Source: an uncultured Sulfitobacter sp. | Lineage (GTDB): Bacteria > Pseudomonadota > Alphaproteobacteria > Rhodobacterales > Rhodobacteraceae | Assembly (NCBI RefSeq): GCF_947499945.1 | Contig: NZ_CANMQD010000001.1 | Span: 558,001 to 622,000, forward strand | Direction: 5' to 3' | DNA length: 64,000 nucleotides | Part shown: piece by piece, positions 38,485-46,181 of the stretch | How the letters are laid out: each line of letters begins with the position of its first letter | Numbering within the stretch: the stretch's first letter is position 1 | Translations under genes and position numbers: made by a program | Notes under the pieces: model-generated | The model's database searches: none | Seen by the model: the letters and a program-made list of their open reading frames with translations, nothing else | Told to the model about the DNA's origin: nothing

Positions 38485-39525
38485 TTAAAGACGCTCGCCA
38501 GTCTGGCGGTCAAACAGGTGGCACATATCGGCGGGGACAGTTGCAGCAAACGCGGCACCAATCTCGGCACGAAAGTCCTTATGCGCTTTGACCGAAACCA
38601 ACGCACCGCCAGACTTCACTGTGACCATCGTGGCATCGCCCAATAACTCCAGCGAATAGATCGGCGCACTTACCTGCCCCGCCTCCGCAGCCTCCGCATC
38701 CTCGGCGCGAAAGCCAAGGGTCGCAGGCCCGTCAGGACCGCTCAGCCCACCAATCTCGACGTTAGGCGCGATAAACACGCCGCCCTTCAACGCCCCTTCG
38801 ATCAGGTTCATCGCAGGGCTCCCGATAAAGCTGGCGACAAAGGCATTGGCAGGACGGTCATAAATCTCAGTCGGCGTGCCAACCTGCTGCACCACGCCTT
38901 TGTTCATCACCACCACACGGTCGGCCAGCGTCATCGCCTCGATCTGGTCGTGGGTCACATAGATCGTCGTGACCTTTAACTCATGGCTCAGGTTCTTGAT
39001 CTGCGCACGGGTCGAGACGCGCAGCTTTGCGTCCAGATTTGACAGCGGCTCATCCATCAAAAACACATTTGGCTCGCGCACAATCGCGCGGGCCAAAGCA
39101 ACGCGCTGACGTTGTCCACCCGATAACTCCGCAGGACGGCGATGCAAGAACTCGTCCAGCTCCACCATCGCACTAGCACGACGGACGCGCTCGTCATGCT
39201 GATCCTTCGGCACGCCCCGCACCTTGAGTGGAAAGCGGATGTTTTCATAGACATCCATGTTCGGGTAAAGCGCGTAACTCTGGAACACCATCGCTACATC
39301 GCGGTCCTTTGGGTCCAGATCATTGACCCGCTTGCCGTCAATCAGGATGTCCCCGCTTGATGCCTCCTCGAGACCCGCGATCATCCGCATGGTCGTCGTC
39401 TTGCCACAGCCCGATGGCCCCAAGAGAACCAGAAACTCGCGGTCCGCAATGGTCAGATCGAAATCTGCCACCCCAACAAAGTCCCCCCACTTCTTCGAGA
39501 TATTCCGGAGTTGAACTTCCGCCAT
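38485..39525 (-). CDS. ABC transporter ATPase, MalK/UgpC type
   Basis: This sugar-type importer ATPase of about 346 residues has Walker A GPSGCGKTTTM, signature LSGGQRQRVALARA, Walker B region VFLMDEPLSNLDA and a C-terminal TOBE region. The start at 39525 (MAEVQLRNI) is preferred over the open frame to 39606, because GGGAG lies eight bases upstream and family alignments begin there. It is the first gene of the ten-gene minus-strand operon and should energise the permeases encoded divergently at 41098-43011. Confidence 0.93.
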   Translation of the reverse strand: MAEVQLRNISKKWGDFVGVADFDLTIADREFLVLLGPSGCGKTTTMRMIAGLEEASSGDILIDGKRVNDLDPKDRDVAMVFQSYALYPNMDVYENIRFPLKVRGVPKDQHDERVRRASAMVELDEFLHRRPAELSGGQRQRVALARAIVREPNVFLMDEPLSNLDAKLRVSTRAQIKNLSHELKVTTIYVTHDQIEAMTLADRVVVMNKGVVQQVGTPTEIYDRPANAFVASFIGSPAMNLIEGALKGGVFIAPNVEIGGLSGPDGPATLGFRAEDAEAAEAGQVSAPIYSLELLGDATMVTVKSGGALVSVKAHKDFRAEIGAAFAATVPADMCHLFDRQTGERL

Positions 39526-39537
39526 GGCACGGCTCCC

Positions 39538-39552
39538 TGCATACGTTTGCAA
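39538..39552 (-). promoter_or_regulatory. LacI-type operator 1
   Basis: The near-palindrome TGCATACGTTTGCAA is centred on CG, the usual layout for LacI-family operators. It differs from operator 2 (read on the other strand) at one position out of 15. It lies just upstream of the ATPase gene start, where binding would block the minus-strand operon. Confidence 0.7.
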
Positions 39553-39661
39553 ACATTCAATGCAGCATTTTTGAACGCATGCAACTCCTTTTTCTAATAG
39601 CTGCATTGATCGGTTAATTATCCAGAAAACACTTGCCTAATGGGCTTGTTTGCGAATTTAA

Positions 39662-39676
39662 TTGCAATCGTATGCA
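39662..39676 (+). promoter_or_regulatory. LacI-type operator 2
   Basis: TTGCAATCGTATGCA is a CG-centred near-palindrome and is the inverted counterpart of operator 1. It lies 108 bases upstream of the binding-protein gene. The pair spans about 139 bases, which would allow a looped repressor complex controlling both divergent operons. Confidence 0.7.
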
Positions 39677-39783
39677 GACGACGCTCGATTCGTCAGATCA
39701 CCAAACCGGCATAGGTCGGCAACTATAATCAACGGCCTCCCCCGACATAAGGCGGAGCACCGATACGATAGGGATAGAATTTC

Positions 39784-41022
39784 ATGAACATGTTTAAAAC
39801 AGCAGCTCTGGGTACGGTATTCGCCGTGCTGTCAGGCACCACAGCCATCGCAGGCTGCGGCATCGGCGCGGGCAACGTGTCGATCATCGCAAACGATTTC
39901 CCCGCGATCCACGCCATCACCGACGCGGCGAAAGCATGCGCAGATGACGGCCTCACCGTCACCGCAAACATGACCAAAGAGCATCAGACCCTCAACGCCC
40001 CTGGCATGAGCGGCAACCCCGCCGAATACAGCGTCGCGGTTGTGGCGAACTCCTCCATCGTGGCTCTGCTCAACGATGGCCTGATCCGTCCGCTGGATGA
40101 TCTGATCGCACAATACGCACCAGACCTGCCAAACGTGAACAAAGTGACCGTTGACGGCAAAGTCATGGCCGTTGCCTTTATGGCCAATGCCCAGCACCTC
40201 TTCTACCGCGCTGACGTTCTGGAGAAGGCAGGCGTCGCCGTGCCTACCACATATGAAGAAGTCGTAGCAGCAGCCGAAGCCATCCGCGCCGCTGGCATCA
40301 TGGAGCATCCTGTTGCGTTGAACACAGGCGCAGGCTGGAACCTCGCCGAAGAATTCATAAACATGTATATGGGGACGGGCGGTGAATTGTTCGAGGCAGG
40401 CAGCGCCGTGCCAACAATCGAGAACGAGAACGGCGTGGCGGCGCTGAACATGCTCAAATCGCTAACAGAATACTCCAACCCCGACTTCCTCACCTTCGAT
40501 TCCAACGCAACCCAAGCACTTTGGGAAGCGGGCGATACAGCCCTCTCGGTCATGTGGGGTTCACGTGGCGCCGCAGTTCTGGACAACGAAGGCTCCTCCG
40601 AAGATGTCGTAAGCTCGACTGTTCTGGCAGCGGCCCCCACACTTGGCGGTGGTGCCACACCTGCAACAACTCTGTGGTGGGACGGCTTCACAATCGCCTC
40701 CAACGTATCTGACGAAGATGCAGCAGCCAGCTTTCAGGCGATGATGGTCGGCCTGAGCGAAGACGTGGTCAAAGCAAATCAGGACGCAGCCGTCTGGCTC
40801 AACCCTGCCTACGTCGCCACACCTGCCTCCGCTGGTGTAATCGCATCTGCTGAAGCAGGCGCAAACCCCTACCCGATGCTCCCTTACGTGGGCCTGATGC
40901 ACTCCGCACTGGGTGATAACCTCGCCGAGTTCCTGCAAGGCTCCGAAAGCGCGGAACAGGCGCTTGCCGATGTGGTTGCCGCCTATACCACTTCCGCGAA
41001 AGAGCAAGGCTTCTTGCAGTAA
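39784..41022 (+). CDS. ABC transporter substrate-binding protein (sugar type)
   Basis: This 412-residue family-1 extracellular solute-binding protein has an N-terminal signal segment, MNMFKTAALGTVFAVLSG, ending TAIAGC. Cleavage after AIA is likely; the sequence IAGC also fits a lipobox, so a lipoprotein is possible. Typical SBP segments follow, such as VAFMANAQHLFYRADVLEKAGV and PTTYEEVVAAAEAI. It is the first gene of the plus-strand operon and is followed by a strong stem-loop, consistent with higher expression than the permeases. Confidence 0.92.
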   Translation: MNMFKTAALGTVFAVLSGTTAIAGCGIGAGNVSIIANDFPAIHAITDAAKACADDGLTVTANMTKEHQTLNAPGMSGNPAEYSVAVVANSSIVALLNDGLIRPLDDLIAQYAPDLPNVNKVTVDGKVMAVAFMANAQHLFYRADVLEKAGVAVPTTYEEVVAAAEAIRAAGIMEHPVALNTGAGWNLAEEFINMYMGTGGELFEAGSAVPTIENENGVAALNMLKSLTEYSNPDFLTFDSNATQALWEAGDTALSVMWGSRGAAVLDNEGSSEDVVSSTVLAAAPTLGGGATPATTLWWDGFTIASNVSDEDAAASFQAMMVGLSEDVVKANQDAAVWLNPAYVATPASAGVIASAEAGANPYPMLPYVGLMHSALGDNLAEFLQGSESAEQALADVVAAYTTSAKEQGFLQ

Positions 41023-41034
41023 ACCAATCAGTTA

Positions 41035-41058
41035 GGGGGCGGCGCTTATGTCGCCCCC
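41035..41058 (+). promoter_or_regulatory. Stem-loop between binding-protein and permease genes
   Basis: A 9-bp GC-rich stem (GGGGGCGGC with GTCGCCCCC, one G-U pair) encloses the loop GCTTAT. There is no T-run. Hairpins in this position commonly protect the 3' end of binding-protein mRNA and lower expression of the downstream permeases. Confidence 0.65.
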
Positions 41059-41097
41059 AGCCACCTACCGCCTCCCCAAATTGACAGGTCGAAGCTG

Positions 41098-42126
41098 ATG
41101 CCCCATCGCACGTTTTTCTGGTTCATCCTGCCTTCCGCCCTTGCGATGCTCCTGTTCATCGCCTTCCCGCTTGTCTCCGTGATCGTGCAATCGCTTCACG
41201 TCGAGCATGAACAAATCCTCGTCACTTCTGAGAACTGCGGCCCCTTCGGCTGCAAGCAAAGCACTTCTGTTGATGTCGAAGCCACCGCCAAACTGAAAGA
41301 CGCCGCCCCCCTTGGCCGTTTCAATAGCCTAGGCACCTACATGGACCGCGGCCACCTCGCCACTGCCGAGATATCCCAAGCTTGGTCCACCACCGACAGC
41401 TGGCGCGCGTTCTTTTCCCGCGTCATGAACCTGCCCTTCTACAAAGCGCTCGCTTTCACCCTCGCCTATACCGCCGTCGTCACGCCGCTAGTGATCCTCT
41501 TCGGGCTGGCAGTTGCCTTGGGCGTAAACGGCCTGCCCAAACTGGTGAAAGGGCCAACAATCTTCATATCGCTCCTGCCTATGATCGTGACGCCACTCAT
41601 CGGCTCGCTGATCCTCTATTGGATGATCGACGCAGACGGCATCTTGGGCAAAGGGCTGCAATATATCTTCGACGATCCTGCCCTCTCGCTCAAAGCATCG
41701 CCCCTGCTGACATGGCTCACGCTCTTTACCTACGGCGTCTGGCACGGCATCCCCTTCGCCTTTGTTGTCTTCTACGCGGGTCTGCAAACCGTGCCCGAAG
41801 AAACCCTTGAGGCCGCCATGATCGACGGGGCAAGCCGTTGGGAGCGTATCCGCTATGTCGTGATCCCCTACATGGGGCCGCTCTTTGTCTTTGTCGCTCT
41901 CATCCAGTTGATGGATAACTTCCGCGTGTTCGAGCCGATCATCGGCTTCTCCGCACAGGCCAATGCCTCTTCGCTCTCCACTGAGATCTACGGCGATCTT
42001 TTGGGCGACAATGCTCAATATGCCTCCGCTGCCGCAACCTCCATGCTCACCGTGATCGGTGTGGCGATCCTCCTGACGCCCGTGCTGATCCGCACATGGC
42101 GCGACTTTAACCGCAAGGCGGTGTAA
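41098..42126 (+). CDS. ABC transporter permease, MalF/UgpA type
   Basis: This 342-residue inner-membrane permease has six or so membrane helices. The cytoplasmic EAA loop reads EAAMIDGASRWERIRYVVIPYMGP, the surface that docks the ATPase. An extended periplasmic segment of about 70 residues after the first helix (about 37-105) contains a CGPFGC pair of cysteines. It pairs with the MalG-type permease three bases downstream. Confidence 0.92.
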   Translation: MPHRTFFWFILPSALAMLLFIAFPLVSVIVQSLHVEHEQILVTSENCGPFGCKQSTSVDVEATAKLKDAAPLGRFNSLGTYMDRGHLATAEISQAWSTTDSWRAFFSRVMNLPFYKALAFTLAYTAVVTPLVILFGLAVALGVNGLPKLVKGPTIFISLLPMIVTPLIGSLILYWMIDADGILGKGLQYIFDDPALSLKASPLLTWLTLFTYGVWHGIPFAFVVFYAGLQTVPEETLEAAMIDGASRWERIRYVVIPYMGPLFVFVALIQLMDNFRVFEPIIGFSAQANASSLSTEIYGDLLGDNAQYASAAATSMLTVIGVAILLTPVLIRTWRDFNRKAV

Positions 42127-42129
42127 CCC

Positions 42130-43011
42130 ATGGCTATCGCATCCAAACGCCGCTCGACACCGCTGGTCCTCATCTCCTCCGTCCTCGTTCTGGCGTGGAT
42201 CGTGGTCGCGGCTTTCCCGTTCCTGTGGACCCTCTGGGGCTCGTTCAAAGTCCAAGGGGACTTCTTTTCAAAAGCCGACTGGATGAACGCCCTCTGGGGC
42301 ACCCGCACGGTGATCGAGACCGGCGCGCCCTTCACAGGCGCAGGCTATGAGGGCGCATGGATCGAGAAGGAATTCTGGCGTGCAGCCCTGAACACAGGCA
42401 TCATCGTGTTCTTCACCGTCATCATCTCACTCACCCTTGGCACGCTGGGCGGCTACGCACTTGCGCGCTCTGGATACCGCTACGCCTTCTGGCTGCTGAT
42501 GCTGGCGCTTGTCTTCCGCGCCATGCCACACATCACGCTTGTTTCGGGCTATCTACTGCCCTTCTTTGAGTGGAACCTCTGGGGCCATATCCCAACCACC
42601 ATCGTCGTGCTTGTCGCCATCAACCAGCCCTTCACCCTCTGGATGCTCCACTCCTTCTTCCTCAACATCCCCAAGGATCTGGACGAAAGCGCTATGGTCG
42701 ACGGCTGCACACGGTTCCAAGCGTTCCGCCATGTCATCGTACCTGTCATGTGGCCCGGTGTGATCACCACGGGGCTGTTCTCCTTTCTGCTGGCCTATAA
42801 CGACTTCACCGTGACGGCCCTGCTGCTCAATCAGGAGAACCAGACGATGATCCCTAAGATTGCCAGCTTCCTTGGCTCGACACAGGTTGAAGGGAATGTG
42901 ATGTTCGCCGTTGCCGCCGTTGTCTCGGCCACCGCACCGCTGTTCGTCCTCATCCTGTTTTTCCAACGCCAGATCGTCAGTGGCCTCACCGCAGGCGCGG
43001 TAAAGGGGTAG
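42130..43011 (+). CDS. ABC transporter permease, MalG/UgpE type
   Basis: This 293-residue second permease has an EAA-type loop at LDESAMVDGCTRFQAFRHVIVPVMWPG and about six membrane helices. It begins three bases after the MalF-type gene stop. With the binding protein and the ATPase on the other strand it completes a carbohydrate-type ABC importer. Confidence 0.92.
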   Translation: MAIASKRRSTPLVLISSVLVLAWIVVAAFPFLWTLWGSFKVQGDFFSKADWMNALWGTRTVIETGAPFTGAGYEGAWIEKEFWRAALNTGIIVFFTVIISLTLGTLGGYALARSGYRYAFWLLMLALVFRAMPHITLVSGYLLPFFEWNLWGHIPTTIVVLVAINQPFTLWMLHSFFLNIPKDLDESAMVDGCTRFQAFRHVIVPVMWPGVITTGLFSFLLAYNDFTVTALLLNQENQTMIPKIASFLGSTQVEGNVMFAVAAVVSATAPLFVLILFFQRQIVSGLTAGAVKG

Positions 43012-43015
43012 CCCC

Positions 43016-44017
43016 ATGTCCGACTTCCAAAACGCAAAAGCGGTTGTCCGTGCCTATCAAGCTGCCGTGATTGCAGCCGCCCCCGATGCCGTGGCTGATG
43101 CCTTGGCCACCCACACCAGCGCTGATTATCTCTGGCGCGGCATGCACCCCTTTGACATTTGCAACGGTGCTGCCGAAGTGGCCGAGGTCTTCTGGACCCC
43201 CCTCAAAACCACCCTCACTTCACTCACACGCCGCGAGGATATCTTTATGGCAGGGCGCAATCAGATGGATGATTTCAAATCCGTCTGGGTTGTCTCTATG
43301 GGCCACCTCATGGGCCTGCATGACACTCCGTGGCTGGGCATCCCCGCAACCCGCAAAATGGCCTTCTTGCGCTACGCAGAGTTCTCACGCGTCGAGGATG
43401 GCAAGATCACAGAAACGGCCCTCTTTTGCGATATCCCGCATCTTATGGTGCAAGCAGGCGTAAACCCCTTCCCGCCCCAAACCGCCGCCCATCTGGTGCA
43501 ACCCGGCCCTCTTACCCACGCAGGTATCATGGACACCCCCCAAGACCCCTCCGAGGGCGAGAAAACCCTCGCCGTGATCAACGCCATGATCAACGATCTG
43601 GGAACATGGCAATCAGGCCTCCCGCTCGTGGAGGAACTGGCCCGCACGTGGAACGACGATATGATCTGGTGGGGACCCGCAGGCATCGGCGCGACCTACA
43701 CGATTGACCGCTACGCGGAGCAGCACGCTGGCCCCTTTCGCGCCAGCTTCACCAACCGCACAGGCACGGGCCATCTGTGCCGACTGGCCGAGGGCGAATT
43801 CGGCGGCTTCTTCGGCTGGCCAAACTTTACTGCCACTGCGACAGGCGGTTTTATGGGCCTGCCTGCAACAGGCAAAACAGGCGAATTCCGCGTGGTCGAT
43901 ATCTACCGCCGCGGCGGAGAAAAACTCTCCGAGAACTGGATCTTCATGGACCTGCTCCACTGGCTGCACGGTCAGGGCGTGGATGTGCTGGGCCGCATGA
44001 ACGCAGGCGCGCGCTAG
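43016..44017 (+). CDS. SnoaL-like (NTF2-fold) protein, paralog 3
   Basis: This 333-residue double NTF2-like protein is related to paralog 2 over its length. Compare GHLMGLHDTPWLGIPATRKMAFLRYAEFSRVEDGKITE here with [31 protein letters not shown] sequence there. It is the last gene of the plus-strand operon. Its stop TAG shares the palindrome CTAG with the stop of the convergent S9 peptidase gene. Like the other two it is probably a lyase, isomerase or cyclase of the pathway. Confidence 0.75.
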   Translation: MSDFQNAKAVVRAYQAAVIAAAPDAVADALATHTSADYLWRGMHPFDICNGAAEVAEVFWTPLKTTLTSLTRREDIFMAGRNQMDDFKSVWVVSMGHLMGLHDTPWLGIPATRKMAFLRYAEFSRVEDGKITETALFCDIPHLMVQAGVNPFPPQTAAHLVQPGPLTHAGIMDTPQDPSEGEKTLAVINAMINDLGTWQSGLPLVEELARTWNDDMIWWGPAGIGATYTIDRYAEQHAGPFRASFTNRTGTGHLCRLAEGEFGGFFGWPNFTATATGGFMGLPATGKTGEFRVVDIYRRGGEKLSENWIFMDLLHWLHGQGVDVLGRMNAGAR

Positions 44018-45975
44018 TCGATAAAGGCTGGCGCACGCTCGGCAAATTCAAATCCGCCAGAACGCCCTCCGACCTGCTCGGCCAGAAACTCCTCGATGAG
44101 CCGCGCACGACGCAGATGGTCACGCCAGCTGCTCATGCCGTGGCCCGCCTCCTCGAAATAATGGGTCACCACTGGTGCATCTGCTGCCTCCGCCGCCTTT
44201 TCGAAATCCCTGACCTGCTGGATCGCTGTGATCTGGTCCTTCACGCCCCCTAGCACCATGATCGGACCATGGATTTCCGCCACCCGATTGATCGGCGAAT
44301 ATTCCCGCATCATCGCAAGGTCATCGTCATTCTCGATCCGGCCAAAATACCGCCACCAGACGTTCAGCCCGTTCTCCCAAAAGCCCGGGTAGTGCCGTGT
44401 CTGGAATTCCGCATCCAGCATCGGAAACTCGACAATCGCGGCATCAAACAGACCGGGATCACGCGTCATCGCCATCGCAGCGGCATACCCGCCATAGCTT
44501 TCGCCCATCACGACCAGCGCATCCGTATCGGCCAGCCCCTGCGCCACCAGCCAGTTCGCCGCGTCTGTTATGTCATCCTGCATCGCGCGGCCAAATTCCT
44601 TGAACCCTTTGGATTGGAACGCCTTCCCGAAACCTGTCGAGCCGCGATAATTCACCGCCAAAACGCCGTAGCCGCGGTTCACTAGCATCTGCGTGAAATG
44701 CCCGTATCCAACCTCAATATGCAGCGCAGGACCGCCATGTACATAAACGATAAAAGGCACAGGCCCCTCCACACCTTTCGGCAAGGTCATCACGGCAGGT
44801 ATCTCCAACCCGTCGCGGGCGGTGTAGGTCACCGCCTTCTCCAACACCAGATCATCGCCGTAGCCCCGCAGCGGATGCTCGGACAGAGTGACATAGGATT
44901 TCTCCTCCAGATCAATCAGCAAAAAAACATAGGACTGGCTCTGCACCGACAATGCTTGGGTCACATAGCGCCCGGAGGCGGTCGGGACGGTTGCCCCCAG
45001 ACTGACAGGCTGCGCGAACTGCGCCAAAACATCCAGAAACGCCTGCCCCCGCTCGGTCAACGCCTTACGCTCATGGGTATTTGCACCCATCTGGATCACA
45101 TCAGGCTCCCCCTGATGGGTGAGCGCGATGGTCCACCCGATATCGGCGTCAGGGTTCTCAATAAGCACAGTTTCCTCGCCCGTATCCACGTCAAAGGACA
45201 CCATCGCCGCCTTATCGCGCCCCCGTGCCGAGCGCACAAGAAGCGTCCCATCACTACGCACCGCAGACAGGGGCCAGAACACATCGTTCAAGCTGATATC
45301 AATCAAGTTGCGCCAGCCATCTTCAGTCTTCCGCATGAGCCGCTCTGTTGCGGGATCAAGGCTGTCGAGACGCAGCACAGGGGCTATGTCCGCATCAAAA
45401 ACCCAATACCGCGTCTTGTCCGTGCCATCGGCAACTTGCTCCGCGCTCTGCCCGTCCTGCGAGACAAGCCACATGGCGGGTGTCGCACTCGGCGAAGTCC
45501 TACCCCATGTCAGGATCGTCATCTCGTCATCTGTAGCGATCCGGTTCTTCGCCCAGCCCCCCGACAGGCGCACTGGACTGGTCCGCTTCCAGTTCTTGCG
45601 CTCGGGCGCAACTGGATCAACTTCCCAATCCTGACCCTCAAAAATGAACCGCAACAGCGGCTTGCTCGGATGCCAGCGCAGAGCTGACAGACCAAGCGGC
45701 AACTCACCGAATGTCTCCGTCCCGCCCACTTCGCGTACCAAAAAACTGCGCCCGGTGATGGTCGCCCGCTCGAAAACGACGAATTTGCCATCAGGGGACG
45801 CGACGTGGTTTGAATCGAGGTTGGGGTTGGCAAAGAACGTCCGCGTCGGAATGAGCGGCGGCAGATCGCTCGCCTTCAGCCCTGCATGTGTCGCCCCACG
45901 ATCAAGCGTCGCGACATAGCCACCCGCACCCAACAACAGCACACAGGCCGCCACTCCGATAAGTATTTTCTTCAA
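44014..45975 (-). CDS. S9-family serine peptidase (prolyl oligopeptidase type)
   Basis: This is a peptidase of about 653 residues. A single N-terminal hydrophobic segment (KKILIGVAACVLLLGAGGYVA) anchors or exports it. A beta-propeller region comes next, then the hydrolase domain with Ser in GESYGGYAAAMAM, Asp in LGGVKDQIT and His in EEAGHGMSSW. The catalytic triad is complete. The start at TTG 45975 is chosen because the signal-like segment then lies at the N-terminus. The frame stays open to an ATG at 46083, but the extra residues look non-coding. Confidence 0.85.
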   Translation of the reverse strand: MKKILIGVAACVLLLGAGGYVATLDRGATHAGLKASDLPPLIPTRTFFANPNLDSNHVASPDGKFVVFERATITGRSFLVREVGGTETFGELPLGLSALRWHPSKPLLRFIFEGQDWEVDPVAPERKNWKRTSPVRLSGGWAKNRIATDDEMTILTWGRTSPSATPAMWLVSQDGQSAEQVADGTDKTRYWVFDADIAPVLRLDSLDPATERLMRKTEDGWRNLIDISLNDVFWPLSAVRSDGTLLVRSARGRDKAAMVSFDVDTGEETVLIENPDADIGWTIALTHQGEPDVIQMGANTHERKALTERGQAFLDVLAQFAQPVSLGATVPTASGRYVTQALSVQSQSYVFLLIDLEEKSYVTLSEHPLRGYGDDLVLEKAVTYTARDGLEIPAVMTLPKGVEGPVPFIVYVHGGPALHIEVGYGHFTQMLVNRGYGVLAVNYRGSTGFGKAFQSKGFKEFGRAMQDDITDAANWLVAQGLADTDALVVMGESYGGYAAAMAMTRDPGLFDAAIVEFPMLDAEFQTRHYPGFWENGLNVWWRYFGRIENDDDLAMMREYSPINRVAEIHGPIMVLGGVKDQITAIQQVRDFEKAAEAADAPVVTHYFEEAGHGMSSWRDHLRRARLIEEFLAEQVGGRSGGFEFAERAPAFID

Positions 45976-46181
45976 TCCAACCAGCCTTTTACGAGAGTAT
46001 CTGGCAAGAATGCTAGCATAGCGTGAAGATTCAACAAGGCTCTTTAAGGTGCTAATTGTGCAGGCGGGTGAAAAACTTATCAACAGATCAGCAGATTATG
46101 TTGATAACCCGAGATATTCAAACCCCGCCAGTGGATTACCTGTGGCAGCTAAAGTAGAATACCTAAAGGATATCCACAGCC

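Noticed and set aside
45976..46083. ATG start at 46083 for the S9 peptidase
   Set aside because: It would bury the signal-like hydrophobic segment 36 residues in; the TTG at 45975 places it at the N-terminus.
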